The notes: generated by a model not told the origin, from the letters alone. Shown: positions 1 to 8,023, counted from the stretch's first letter. The stretch: 14,892 bases of DNA from Thermoplasmata archaeon (GCA_022749905.1 JAKIWU010000016.1:1-14892), one strand, 5' to 3'. Numbers and translations are program-made.

Positions 1-2736
1 ATGGCGGGTTGGGATTGCCACGGGCTCCCGGTGGAGATCGAGATCGAGAAGCGGAACGGAATCCGCTCGAAGAAGGAGATCGAGGCGTTCGGCGTGGAAC
101 GGTTCTGCGAGGCGTGCCGGGCGAGCACGCTCGAAGTCGCGTCCGTCTGGGAGGCGATGAGCGAGCGGCTCGGCTACTGGCTCGACTACCGGAAGCCCTA
201 CCTCACGATGAGTCCCCCCTACATCGAGAGCGTCTGGTGGTCCCTGAAAACGCTCTTCGACAAGGGCCTCCTCGAGAAGGGTTTCTACGTCCTGCCGTAC
301 TGCCCGCGCTGCGAGACCCCGCTCTCCTCGCACGAGGTAGCCCAAGGGTACCGAGAGACCACGGACCCGTCGATCACCGTGCGCTTCCCGCTCCTTGCGC
401 ACGGCGGCCCCCGGCGGTCCCTGCTCATCTGGACGACGACGCCGTGGACGATCCCCTCGAACCTTCTCGTGGCCGCGCGCGCCGACCTTCCGTACGTCGG
501 GGTCCGGGCGGCGGACGGTTCGGAGGAGATCCTCGCGGAGACCGCGCTCGCGCGCTACTTCCCCGGGTCCCCCGAGATCGTCCGACGGTACACGGGGGCC
601 GAGCTCGACGGGATCGCGTACGAACCGGTCTTTCCGTACGCGGGTCCGGGCCGGGGCCGCTACCGCATCGTGCTCGATGACATGGTCGACGCGTCGGAGG
701 GCACGGGGTTCGTCCAGATCGCCCCGAGCTTCGGCGTCGAGGACCAGCGCATCGGCGTTCGAGAGGCCGTGGGGGCGTTCGACCCTCTCGATAGCCGGGG
801 CGTCTTCACGCGGGCGGTGCCGATCGTCGAAGGGAAATCGTTCAAGGTCGCCGACCCGATCCTCGCAGCGTCGCTCGCGGAGCGAGGACTCGTCGAGCGC
901 AGCGAGACCGCTCGGCACACCTACCCGTTCTGCTGGCGCTGCACGCACGCGCTCATCTATCGGGCCCTCGACTCCTGGTTCGTTCGTACCCGCAAGATCG
1001 CCGAGGACCTCGTCCGGAACAACGACGCGGTGACGTGGGTCCCCGCCCATCTGAAGGAGGGCCGCTTCGGGAACTTCCTCGACGAGGCCAAGGATTGGGC
1101 GCTCTCCCGGAGCCGCTTCTGGGGGACCCCGCTCCCGATCTGGGCCTGCCCGGATCGACACGCCACGTGTGTGGGGAGCTTCGCGGAGCTCGCGTCGCTC
1201 TCCGGCCGCCCGCTCCCCGATCCGTTCGACCCACACCGGGTCACCGTCGACCGGATCGAGATCGCCTGCACGACCTGTGGGAAGCCCGCCCGTCGGGAAC
1301 CGTACACGATCGATGCCTGGTACGACAGCGGCTCCGCGCCGTTCGCCCAGTACCACCATCCGTTCGAGCCGGGCCCGTTCCGACCGGAGGCCCCTCTCGA
1401 CTTCGTGGCCGAGGGGCTCGACCAGACCCGGGGCTGGTTCTACACGCTCCTCGTCATCGCGACGGCCCTGTTCGGCCGCGGCGCCTACCGGGCGGCGATC
1501 TCGAACGGCCTCGTCCTCGACGACACGGGACAGAAGATGTCGAAGTCGCGGGGGAACGCCGTCGAGCCCATGGCCCTCCTCGAGCGGATCGGGGCGGATG
1601 CGACCCGGTGGGGGTTCCTCACCGTCGACTACACGGAACCGGTCCGCGTGAGCGAACCCATCATGCGGCAGTCCGCCCATCGTACCCTCGGGACCCTCCG
1701 GAACGTCGTGGCGTTCCATCACCAGAACGCAGCCGCCGACGGACTCACGCCAGCGTCGGAGGCTCCCAGGGCGGTCCACCCGCTGGATCGCTGGCTCCTC
1801 TCACGCCTCGACGGGACGATCGAGGCGGTCACCGCAGCGCTCGAGGCCTACGATGCCCAGCCCGGCGCCCTCGAGCTCCGCCGGTTCGTCGACGACCTGA
1901 GCACCTGGTATCTAAGGCGATCCCGACCGCGGTTCTGGTCGAACGACGATGCAACCGACCGGCGGCTCGCGCACGAGACGCTCTCCTATGCGCTCGGTGT
2001 GACCGCGCGACTCTTCGCACCGTTCGCGCCCTTCACCGCGGAGGAGGTGCATCTTGAGGTCCTCGAGCAGGCGGCCACCACGTCGGAGCAGTCGGTCCAC
2101 CTCCAGGCCTGGCCCAAACCGATCGGGCGACGCGATCGGGCGCTCGAGGACGCGATGGACCAGGTGCGCGCCGACGTCGAGCTCGGACGCGAGCTTCGCC
2201 AACGCGCGAGCGTCAAGTCCCGCATCCCTCTCGAGACGTTCGGGCTCGTGGGACGCCCGGCGCCCGTCGCCCTCGGTGCGGAAGCAGACCAGCTCCTCCT
2301 CGACGAGCTCAATGTCCGTTCGATCCGGCGTGTGGACGCCGGTGCGGCGCACCATCTGCCCGAGGCGGAGTTCGTGCGGCGCGCCGACGATCAGGGGCGC
2401 ATCGTGGGCTTCCTCTCCCGAGCTCCGACCCCGGAGTTGCTCCGGGAGGGTCTGGTGCGGGAAGCGCTTCGGCGGCTCCAGTCCCTGCGGAAGGAAGCGG
2501 GGTTTCATGTCCTCGACCGCATCGACCTGACCGTCTTCGCGGACCCCGAGCTCCTGGATGCGCTCCGACCGAGCCAGGCGCGCCTCGAAAGGGATCTCCT
2601 CGCCGGACGGCTCGAGGCCGGACCCGCGCCCCCCGCAGACCCTACCTCGTTTCGGATGTGGGAGATCGGCGCGTCGAAACTGTACGGGCGGATCGACCGC
2701 ATCGAGAAGGCCGCTCCTTCCGGGGCTCCCCGATAG
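1..2736 (+). CDS. ileS: Isoleucyl-tRNA synthetase, N-terminally truncated by the window edge
   Basis: Cytoplasmic class Ia synthetase that charges tRNA-Ile with isoleucine and edits misactivated valine. Seen (911 residues): the HIGH-type signature GWDCHGLPVE at residues 3-12, Cys pairs at 101/104, 311/314 and 423/426 typical of the inserted zinc-binding regions, the editing-domain motif TTTPWT at 145-150, the motif DAWYDSGSAPFAQ that stands where IleRS usually has DVWFDSG, KMSKS at 512-516, and an all-helical anticodon-binding domain from about 595. The HIGH motif normally follows some 50 residues of N-terminal sequence and the family is usually over 1000 residues, so base 1 is almost certainly an internal Met codon and the true start lies outside the window. 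The C-terminus is complete. The gene converges on the AMMECR1 gene with 28 bases between stop codons. IleRS rather than Val- or LeuRS is judged from the motif set; I am confident of this. Confidence 0.96.
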   Translation: MAGWDCHGLPVEIEIEKRNGIRSKKEIEAFGVERFCEACRASTLEVASVWEAMSERLGYWLDYRKPYLTMSPPYIESVWWSLKTLFDKGLLEKGFYVLPYCPRCETPLSSHEVAQGYRETTDPSITVRFPLLAHGGPRRSLLIWTTTPWTIPSNLLVAARADLPYVGVRAADGSEEILAETALARYFPGSPEIVRRYTGAELDGIAYEPVFPYAGPGRGRYRIVLDDMVDASEGTGFVQIAPSFGVEDQRIGVREAVGAFDPLDSRGVFTRAVPIVEGKSFKVADPILAASLAERGLVERSETARHTYPFCWRCTHALIYRALDSWFVRTRKIAEDLVRNNDAVTWVPAHLKEGRFGNFLDEAKDWALSRSRFWGTPLPIWACPDRHATCVGSFAELASLSGRPLPDPFDPHRVTVDRIEIACTTCGKPARREPYTIDAWYDSGSAPFAQYHHPFEPGPFRPEAPLDFVAEGLDQTRGWFYTLLVIATALFGRGAYRAAISNGLVLDDTGQKMSKSRGNAVEPMALLERIGADATRWGFLTVDYTEPVRVSEPIMRQSAHRTLGTLRNVVAFHHQNAAADGLTPASEAPRAVHPLDRWLLSRLDGTIEAVTAALEAYDAQPGALELRRFVDDLSTWYLRRSRPRFWSNDDATDRRLAHETLSYALGVTARLFAPFAPFTAEEVHLEVLEQAATTSEQSVHLQAWPKPIGRRDRALEDAMDQVRADVELGRELRQRASVKSRIPLETFGLVGRPAPVALGAEADQLLLDELNVRSIRRVDAGAAHHLPEAEFVRRADDQGRIVGFLSRAPTPELLREGLVREALRRLQSLRKEAGFHVLDRIDLTVFADPELLDALRPSQARLERDLLAGRLEAGPAPPADPTSFRMWEIGASKLYGRIDRIEKAAPSGAPR

Positions 2737-2764
2737 CGGCGCGCCTCCCGCCCCTCTCTCGGGG

Positions 2765-3379
2765 TCACGGTTCCCGGAAGATCTCCGCCTCGAACCGTCG
2801 AACGATCGTGCCCGGCCGCTTCCACGTGTCCATGGGTAGCCCCGCCTTGCGGCAGGTCTCCGAGAGGAACCGGGTCGCGTCCCACCCGTGCTCGACCGGC
2901 ACCTGGGGGAGGAGGAGCCCGTCGAACCCATCGCGCTCCACGATGAGCCCGTGTCGGCCGACCACGATCCCGTGGACGAGATCGGGACCTTGCGGAACGA
3001 CTTCAGGGAATGTGAGGATGGAGAGCTCGATCGCGAGGTGCGGAAGCTCGGGGAGTTCCACCGGGGGGAACCTTGGATCGTCGACGGCCGCCGACCATGC
3101 GGCGCGAGGAATCGCCTCCCGCAGCCGGAACACCGGGAGGGGGAACCCGATGCAGCCCCGGAGAGTGCCTCCGAGGGACTCGGTGAGCGTCACGAACACC
3201 CCGCGACGTTCCTCGAACACCGGCGGGAGGGACTCGGACCGGAACGGCGCGGCTGCGTCCTCCACGCGTCCCGTTCGTGCGAGCCCGATCTCGATCGCCC
3301 TCCGCGCGATCCGGAGACCTTCGGCCCCTTCGGACGGGCTCGGCATGCCTCGCGCGAACCCTCCGGGAGCCTTGGGCAT
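2765..3379 (-). CDS. AMMECR1 domain protein
   Basis: A member of the AMMECR1 family, widespread in archaea and eukaryotes; its biochemical role is not settled, so none is assigned. Seen: the family's central motif LRGCIGF near residue 75, followed by REAIPRAAWSAAVDDPRFPPV and a C-terminal half with the LLLPQVPVEHGWD segment typical of the fold. Length is 204 residues from ATG 3379, normal for archaeal members. The start is uncertain. ATG 3379 lies about 23 bases from a TATA-like box centred near 3402, slightly short for leaderless transcription. ATG 3346 (193 residues) is preceded by GGAGGG about 12 bases upstream and gives an N-terminus closer to other family members. The gene is divergent from L40e and appears to share one A/T-rich box with it. 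No signal peptide or membrane segment is visible. Confidence 0.92.
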   Translation of the reverse strand: MPKAPGGFARGMPSPSEGAEGLRIARRAIEIGLARTGRVEDAAAPFRSESLPPVFEERRGVFVTLTESLGGTLRGCIGFPLPVFRLREAIPRAAWSAAVDDPRFPPVELPELPHLAIELSILTFPEVVPQGPDLVHGIVVGRHGLIVERDGFDGLLLPQVPVEHGWDATRFLSETCRKAGLPMDTWKRPGTIVRRFEAEIFREP

Positions 3380-3397
3380 TCTCCCTCTGCGGGGAGG

Positions 3398-3405
3398 CTA
3401 AATAC
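3398..3405. promoter_or_regulatory. Candidate TATA box shared by AMMECR1 (-) and L40e (+)
   Basis: CTAAATAC is the only A/T-rich run in the interval between the two divergent start codons. Its centre is about 31 bases before the L40e ATG (3433) and about 23 bases before the AMMECR1 ATG (3379). Archaeal TATA boxes sit roughly 26 bases upstream of transcription starts, so L40e would have a leader of only a few bases. Whether one box serves both genes is inference; TBP-bound boxes can be nearly symmetric, with direction set by the adjacent BRE. Confidence 0.5.
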
Positions 3406-3432
3406 GGAACCCGGCGTCGGCGGCGGGCTCCG

Positions 3433-3585
3433 ATGCCGTTCCCCGAGGCCGTGCACCGACTTCTCGACAAGCGGATCTGCATGAACTGCTCCGCCCGCAA
3501 TCCGCCGAAGGCCGTCCAGTGCCGCAAGTGCGGCTACAAGGGACTCCGCGTGAAGTCCCGCGAACGCTCCGGAAAGACCCAGTAA
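3433..3585 (+). CDS. rpl40e: 50S ribosomal protein L40e
   Basis: Small zinc-ribbon protein of the large ribosomal subunit, found in archaea and (fused to ubiquitin) in eukaryotes and absent from bacteria, so it is a strong domain-level marker. Seen: 50 residues starting MPFPEAVHRLLDKRIC, with four cysteines in two CxxC pairs (C16/C19 and C30/C33), the segment ARNPPKAVQCRKCGYKGLR, and a basic tail. Length matches the family exactly. The longer frame open from 3277 is not needed: ATG 3433 matches the usual N-terminus and lies about 31 bases after the TATA-like box at 3398-3405. The gene ends 15 bases before the convergent glycosyltransferase stop codon. It is a single gene here, not part of a ribosomal operon. 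Confidence 0.96.
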   Translation: MPFPEAVHRLLDKRICMNCSARNPPKAVQCRKCGYKGLRVKSRERSGKTQ

Positions 3586-3600
3586 TCGCGAGCGCGCGCC

Positions 3601-4380
3601 CTAGCGGGGTGCGGCGCCAGCGCTTCCGCGAGCATCGGGGTGCGAAGCGTTCGTTCGGGACCCGAGCCGCTTCGTGACCAGGAAGGCGAGGTTGCGTCGT
3701 CCATCGCGCCAGCTCGAAAGCTTCGGCGCCCCCCAACGCTCCGCGTAGCGGATGGGGACCTCCTCGAAGGCGAAGCCGCCGAGGAGCACCTCGATCTTCA
3801 ACTCCTCGCTCATCGGCATCCCGTCCTGGGTCAGGGTGATGCGGTCGAGGATCGCGCGACGGAACACCCACATCCCGCTCTGGCTGTCGCGGATCCGGAC
3901 GCCGCCCGCGGCGCGGAAATAGCGGTGGTAGGCGATCCGGAGCACCTGGTTCAGGACCCAGTTTCCGATCCGGTGCTCGAGCGTCATCGCCTTCGGGTCG
4001 AGGTTGGCCAGGCGATCGCACGTCAGGAAGTCGAGCCGCTTGTCGAGCAGACGACGGGCGAGCCGCGGGATCTCCTCCGCGGGGTACGTCGCGTCCCCGT
4101 CGAGCGTCGCGACGAGCTCGCCCGTTGCGGCGGCGAAGCCGGTGCGGTAGGCGCGTCCGTAGCCCCTGCGCGGTTCGACGATCACTCGGGCACCGGCATC
4201 GCCCGCGATCTCCGCGGTCCCGTCGCTCGAGTCCCCATCCACGACGAGGATCTCCCACTCGATCGGGTCGGTCGCGAACAGGGTCGCGTTCCCGGCCTCC
4301 GCCGCCGTTCGGAATATGGCGAGCACGTGTCCGATCGAGGCGGCCTCGTTCAGGGTGGGGATGACGAGGCTCGCGCGCAT
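3601..4380 (-). CDS. Family 2 glycosyltransferase, dolichyl-phosphate mannosyltransferase-like
   Basis: GT-A fold glycosyltransferase. Relatives transfer a sugar from GDP- or UDP-sugar to a polyprenyl phosphate carrier at the cytoplasmic membrane face, feeding protein glycosylation or glycolipid synthesis; the actual sugar cannot be read here. Seen in 259 residues: N-terminal SLVIPTLNEAASIG, the first nucleotide-binding patch EILVVDGDSSDGT near 43-55, the divalent-metal DxD motif as DGD at 94-96 in ATLDGDATYP, and DSQSGMWVFRR plus MSEELKIE further on, both typical of DPM synthase relatives. No transmembrane segment is visible, so membrane association would be peripheral or through a partner. 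ATG 4380 lies about 30 bases from the TTAA-core box near 4409, consistent with a very short leader. The gene is divergent from archease and convergent with L40e. Confidence 0.9.
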   Translation of the reverse strand: MRASLVIPTLNEAASIGHVLAIFRTAAEAGNATLFATDPIEWEILVVDGDSSDGTAEIAGDAGARVIVEPRRGYGRAYRTGFAAATGELVATLDGDATYPAEEIPRLARRLLDKRLDFLTCDRLANLDPKAMTLEHRIGNWVLNQVLRIAYHRYFRAAGGVRIRDSQSGMWVFRRAILDRITLTQDGMPMSEELKIEVLLGGFAFEEVPIRYAERWGAPKLSSWRDGRRNLAFLVTKRLGSRTNASHPDARGSAGAAPR

Positions 4381-4404
4381 GGGTCCGAGCGCAGGTCGAC
4401 ATGT

Positions 4405-4413
4405 CGCTTAAAC
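4405..4413. promoter_or_regulatory. Candidate TATA box between glycosyltransferase (-) and archease (+)
   Basis: CGCTTAAAC has a palindromic TTAA core centred near 4409.5. On the minus strand the glycosyltransferase ATG is about 30 bases away. On the plus strand the archease GTG at 4446 is about 36 bases away. Both spacings suit leaderless or very short-leader archaeal transcripts. It is the only A/T-rich run in the interval. Bidirectional use is inferred, not shown. Confidence 0.45.
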
Positions 4414-4445
4414 GTCTGCGCCGCCCAGAGTCGCACGACGGGACC

Positions 4446-4883
4446 GTGACGACGTCAAGGCGAGCGAAGCCACGGTACGGAAGCTTCCCGACCACGGCGG
4501 ACGTCGGGCTGTGGGCCCGGGCCGACACGGCCTCGGACCTCTTCGGGGCGCTCGGGACCGGGCTCTACGCGCTGATGACGGACCTGCGTCGGATCCGGCC
4601 CGCCGAACAGCGCACGGTACGCGCCTCGGCGCCCGACCCCTCGAGCCTCGTCGTGGCCTTTCTCACCGAGCTCCTGCTGCTCGAGCAGACCGAGGGATTC
4701 GTGGGCCGGGAGGTCCACGCAACGACCCTGGGTTCCCCCCCGACTTCCGTTCGTGCGGACGTGAACGGTGAAACGCTCGACGCAGCCCGCCACGCGCGCC
4801 GCAAGGAGATCAAGGCGGTGACGCTCCATCGCCTCGAGATCGGGTTCGACCCGCCGAGGGCGCGGGTCATTCTGGATATCTAG
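4446..4883 (+). CDS. Archease (RtcB tRNA-splicing ligase cofactor)
   Basis: Small protein that activates the RNA ligase RtcB, promoting its guanylylation and turnover in tRNA splicing and RNA repair. Seen: TADVGLWARA near the N-terminus, then FGALGTGLYALMTD, a long strand/helix middle, KEIKAVTLHRLEI matching the family's VKAxTYHxLxI signature, and the terminal ILDI whose Asp is one of the metal-site acidic residues in characterised archeases. The Asp of the N-terminal TAD motif is also present. The usual HTAD reads TTAD here, so the His is replaced by Thr. GTG 4446 is chosen because the upstream in-frame ATG at 4401 would place the TATA-like box inside the coding sequence and adds 15 residues without family match; the product is then 145 residues, the usual size. 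No rtcB gene is in the window. Confidence 0.9.
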   Translation: MTTSRRAKPRYGSFPTTADVGLWARADTASDLFGALGTGLYALMTDLRRIRPAEQRTVRASAPDPSSLVVAFLTELLLLEQTEGFVGREVHATTLGSPPTSVRADVNGETLDAARHARRKEIKAVTLHRLEIGFDPPRARVILDI

Positions 4884-4897
4884 CTCGAGCGCGACCG

Positions 4898-6034
4898 TCA
4901 CGGCATGTGGGAGGCGACCTCGGTGAGCGCCGCCCCGGGCTTCTTCAGGCGGCCGGCCTTCGCGAAGATCCTCTCGAGCGCCGCGAAGGTGACGAGGAGG
5001 TCGGGCCAGTCGGCGATCCCCATGTGTCCGATCCGAAAGATCTTCCCCTTCACGGACCCTTGGCCGCCCTGAACGGCGACGTGGTACCGGTCGAGCAGCG
5101 GTTTCCGGATCTCGGCGTCGCCCATCCCCTCGGGATTCCGCAGGGCGGTGACGGTGTCCGAGGCGTGGGCGCGCTCCGGGAACAGCTCGATCCCGAGGGC
5201 GTCGGCCCCGGCCCGGGTCGCCTCGGCGAGCTGGTGCGTCCGTGAGAGCCGGCCCTCGAGCGTTTCCTCCTTCAGGAGGAGGAGCGCCTCGCGCAGGGCA
5301 AGGAAGAGCGGCACCGCAGGCGTCCAGGGCGTGTCGTCCTTCTGGAGGCTTTCGAGGTGCGCCGCGAGGTCGAGGTAGAAGGAGACCGGCCTGAGCTCGG
5401 AGCGCGCGCGCTCGGAGAGATGGACGAGGGCGAGGCCGGCCGGGGCTGCGAGCCCCTTCTGGCTCCCCGCGACGATCGCGTCGATCCCCCAGTCCGCGAT
5501 GGGGCAGGGGATACCGGCGACCGCGGAGATCCCGTCGACGAGGAAGAGGGCGCCGGAGGTCCGGATCGCGGGGGCGAGCTGGGCGAGATCGTTCGCGAGC
5601 CCGACGCTCGTCTCGTTGTGGACGACGCAAACGGCCCGCACATCGCCCTTCTCAAGCTCCGCCTTCGCCGCCTCGATCGGGATGTGGTGCCCCCACGGAG
5701 CCGAGAGCGTCGTGACGGGATCGGAGTAGCGTCGCGCGATCTGGTCGGTTCGCTCGCCGAAGTTGCCGTTGGAGAGCACGAGCGTCCGCTCCCCCTTCCG
5801 GAGGAGCGAGGCGTAGATCGCTTCGAGTCCAGCCGTACCGCTTCCTGAGAGCACCACCTGGTGGCCCTTCACCCCGAAGGCGACCGGGAGGAGCTCGCGG
5901 ATCTCGTGGACGATGCCGTGGAAGTAGTCGCCGCGGTGGTTCACCGAGGCGAAGTCCATCGCACGGAGGACCCGGGGATGGATCCGGACCGGTCCGGCGA
6001 TGAGGAACGTGGTCGTCTCGGGATCGACCGTCAT
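4898..6034 (-). CDS. Class V aminotransferase (SerC-like / serine-glyoxylate type)
   Basis: PLP-dependent fold type I aminotransferase of the alanine-glyoxylate / serine-pyruvate group. Archaeal members of this group (for example the methanogen enzyme MJ0959) act as phosphoserine aminotransferases. Seen in 378 residues: N-terminal FLIAGPVRIHPRVLRAM, the cofactor-phosphate patch SGSGTAGLEA at 63-72, the cofactor-stacking Asp in LFLVDGISAVAG near 167, the Schiff-base Lys193 in AGSQKGLAAPAG, and a C-terminal GKIFRIGHMG strand. The ATG overlaps the serA-like stop codon in the sequence ATGA, implying one transcript and translational coupling. That context points to conversion of 3-phosphohydroxypyruvate to phosphoserine. 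Alternative: a glyoxylate-linked aminotransferase working with a hydroxyacid dehydrogenase. Family is certain; substrate is inferred. Confidence 0.88.
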   Translation of the reverse strand: MTVDPETTTFLIAGPVRIHPRVLRAMDFASVNHRGDYFHGIVHEIRELLPVAFGVKGHQVVLSGSGTAGLEAIYASLLRKGERTLVLSNGNFGERTDQIARRYSDPVTTLSAPWGHHIPIEAAKAELEKGDVRAVCVVHNETSVGLANDLAQLAPAIRTSGALFLVDGISAVAGIPCPIADWGIDAIVAGSQKGLAAPAGLALVHLSERARSELRPVSFYLDLAAHLESLQKDDTPWTPAVPLFLALREALLLLKEETLEGRLSRTHQLAEATRAGADALGIELFPERAHASDTVTALRNPEGMGDAEIRKPLLDRYHVAVQGGQGSVKGKIFRIGHMGIADWPDLLVTFAALERIFAKAGRLKKPGAALTEVASHMP

Positions 6035-6987
6035 GGGGCGCCCTTCGGGGGACTCACGAGCCCCTGTAATGGTTTCCCGGCGAGCGCACGGAGCGTATCC
6101 TCGACGACCTCGAGGCCGGCCCGGGTCTGCCCCTCGTGCGTCGACGCACCGAGGTGCGGGGTCGCCAGGAGCCGCGGATGCTGCACGAGCCGCGCGAGCG
6201 TCGGCGGCTCGTTCTCGAACACGTCGAGCGCGGCCCCCGCGAGGCGGCCGGCGTCGAGCGCCTCGAGGAGCGCGCCCTCATCGACGAGGGCCCCGCGTGC
6301 GAGGTTGAGAAGGTAGGCGCCCGGCTTCATGCGCGCGAGGCGCGCCCGGTCGAGGAGGTGGTGGTTCTCGGCGGTCGACGCGGCATGGAGCGAGACAAAG
6401 TCCGAACGGGCGAGGAGGTCGTCGAGCGGGACGAGCGCGGTTGCGTCGACGCCCGTCCGGAGGAACGGATCGTACGCGATGGTGGTGACGCCGAACGGCC
6501 CGAGGCGACGCGCCACTTCCCGCGCGATCCGTCCGTACCCGACGAACCCGACCGTCTTGCCGGCGATCTCGCTCCCGAGCCCAGTGCGTTTCCAACCGCC
6601 GGCCTTGGTGTCAGCAATCCTCGGGTACAGGTCCCGGGCGAGCGCGACCAGGAGACCTAGGGTGAGTTCGGCGACGCTCGTGGTGGCCGCCGAAGGGGCG
6701 TTCACGACCTCGATCCCACGGGCCCAGGCGGCGTCCATGTCGATGTTGTCGACGCCGACGCCAGCACGCCCGATGAAGCGGAGCGCGGGGGCCTTCGCGA
6801 GGAGCTCGCGGGTCACCTTCGTCCGACTTCGCACGATGATGCCCCACGCCGAGCCGATGGCCCTGAGGAGCGCTTCGGACCCTTCTGTGGCATCGACGAC
6901 CTGGCACGGGCCGGAGCGCAGCCGCTCGAGCGCGGTCGGGGCGATCGCGTCGGCCACGACGACGATGGGGAGTTCCCCGGGGGTCAC
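6031..6987 (-). CDS. serA: D-3-phosphoglycerate dehydrogenase-type 2-hydroxyacid dehydrogenase
   Basis: NAD-dependent D-isomer 2-hydroxyacid dehydrogenase, expected to oxidise 3-phosphoglycerate in the first step of serine synthesis. Seen in 318 residues: IGRAGVGVDNID, the Rossmann motif VGFVGYGRIA around 146-155, and the catalytic triad as Arg231 (LARGALVDEG), Glu260 (FENEPP) and His278 (TPHLGAST). The protein stops soon after the catalytic domain, so it lacks the C-terminal ACT or ASB regulatory domains of many SerA proteins. GTG 6987 is chosen: it gives a normal N-terminus (TPGELPIVVVADAI) and is preceded by GGAGGATC about 11 bases upstream. A frame open further upstream reads into moxR with an Arg/Ser-rich, non-family sequence. 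Gap to moxR is 52 bases; the stop overlaps the aminotransferase start. Exact substrate is inferred from the partner gene. Confidence 0.87.
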   Translation of the reverse strand: MTPGELPIVVVADAIAPTALERLRSGPCQVVDATEGSEALLRAIGSAWGIIVRSRTKVTRELLAKAPALRFIGRAGVGVDNIDMDAAWARGIEVVNAPSAATTSVAELTLGLLVALARDLYPRIADTKAGGWKRTGLGSEIAGKTVGFVGYGRIAREVARRLGPFGVTTIAYDPFLRTGVDATALVPLDDLLARSDFVSLHAASTAENHHLLDRARLARMKPGAYLLNLARGALVDEGALLEALDAGRLAGAALDVFENEPPTLARLVQHPRLLATPHLGASTHEGQTRAGLEVVEDTLRALAGKPLQGLVSPPKGAP

Positions 6988-6993
6988 GACCGC

Positions 6994-7005
6994 TCGATCC
7001 TCCTC
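6994..7005 (-). promoter_or_regulatory. Shine-Dalgarno-like site for the serA start
   Basis: The minus strand reads GAGGAGGATCGA about 7-11 bases before GTG 6987. This matches the 16S anti-SD core GGAGG and decides in favour of the GTG start over the upstream frame, which overlaps moxR. It shows that internal operon genes here use SD-led initiation although many first genes look leaderless. Confidence 0.55.
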
Positions 7006-7039
7006 GCAGGAAGTGACGGGTCGGCACACCGTGGGCCGC

Positions 7040-7990
7040 TCACGGCACCTTCGGGACCGGCGTCTGGTCGAGCGCGGACTGGACGATGTCGCGTCCTCGG
7101 AGCCCACGGATCCAGGGCTCGGGTTTCACGAGGATCCGATGCGCGAGCCCGGGGAGCGCGACCGCCTTCACGTCGTCCGGAAGGACGAACGTCCGCCCCT
7201 CGATGAGCGCGCGGGCCCGGGAGAGTTTGAGGAGGGCGAGCGAGCCGCGGGGCGAGGCGCCCACCTCCGCCCGGGCATCCCGACGGGTCGCGGCCACGAG
7301 GTCCACGACGTATCCCTCGATCGCGGGGTCCATTTCCACGTCCTCGACGGCCCTCTGGACCTCCTTGAAATCCTCGGCGGAGAGCGCACGCGGCACATCG
7401 GCCTCCTCCTGCTTCCGTTCCTTGCGACGGGCGAGGATCGCGCGTTCCTCCTCGCGGGTCGGGTAGCCGACGTCGAGGCGCATCAGGAAGCGATCGACCT
7501 GCGCCTCCGGCAGGGGATAGGTGCCCTCGAGCTCGATCGGATTCTGGGTCGCGAGCACGATGAACGGGCGCTCCAACGGGTGCGTTCCGCCCTCGCCCGT
7601 GACCTGGTACTCCTGCATCGCCTCGAGGAGCGCGGACTGGACCTTCGGCGGCGCGCGGTTGATCTCGTCGGCGAGCACGAGCTGGGCGAAGAGCGGCCCG
7701 GGACGGAAGGAGAAGGTGCCGCGTGCCGGGTCAAGGACCTCGCCCCCGGTGATGTCGTGGGGGAGGAGGTCGGCGGTGAACTGGATGCGTGAGAACGAGA
7801 GGCCCAACGCGCGCGCGAACGAACGGGCGATAAGCGTCTTACCGAGACCAGGGAAGTCCTCGAGCAGCAGGTGGCCATCGGCGACGAGTCCCGTCAGGAT
7901 CCGGTCGACGGCCGTCTCCCGCCCGACCACGGCGCGGTGGACCGCGTCGCGGACCGGGCCGAGCCGTTCCCGGGCTGCCTCGATGTTCAC
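7040..7990 (-). CDS. MoxR family AAA+ ATPase
   Basis: Cytoplasmic AAA+ ATPase of the MoxR class, thought to act as a chaperone-like remodeller for VWA/DUF58 partner proteins. Seen in 316 residues: Walker A as FPGLGKT with Lys51, Walker B as LVLADEINRAPPK with Asp108/Glu109, sensor 1 in LATQNPIE near 147-153, sensor 2 Arg248 in ASPRGSLALL, and a C-terminal lid ending in VALPGLAHRI. The length is typical. The start codon is GTG at 7990, giving MNIEAARERLG. The gene lies downstream of the DUF4129/DUF58 block in the same direction after a gap of about 260 bases, and 52 bases upstream of the serA-like gene, so it may be transcribed from its own promoter near 8030 and read into the serine genes. 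Functional pairing with the DUF58 protein is a well-known association; the substrate is unknown. Confidence 0.93.
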   Translation of the reverse strand: MNIEAARERLGPVRDAVHRAVVGRETAVDRILTGLVADGHLLLEDFPGLGKTLIARSFARALGLSFSRIQFTADLLPHDITGGEVLDPARGTFSFRPGPLFAQLVLADEINRAPPKVQSALLEAMQEYQVTGEGGTHPLERPFIVLATQNPIELEGTYPLPEAQVDRFLMRLDVGYPTREEERAILARRKERKQEEADVPRALSAEDFKEVQRAVEDVEMDPAIEGYVVDLVAATRRDARAEVGASPRGSLALLKLSRARALIEGRTFVLPDDVKAVALPGLAHRILVKPEPWIRGLRGRDIVQSALDQTPVPKVP

Positions 7991-8023
7991 GCGATCGCCG
8001 TCCCGGCCGCCGAGACCAGTGCA

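Noticed and set aside
6988..7107. Upstream extension of the serA frame into moxR
   Set aside because: Adds 40 Arg/Ser/Cys-rich residues without family match; an SD-led GTG at 6987 gives the normal N-terminus.
6329..7792. Plus-strand open frame of 487 residues opposite serA and moxR
   Set aside because: Mirrors the reverse frame of two strongly supported genes; first half Arg/Ser-rich, no recognisable motif.
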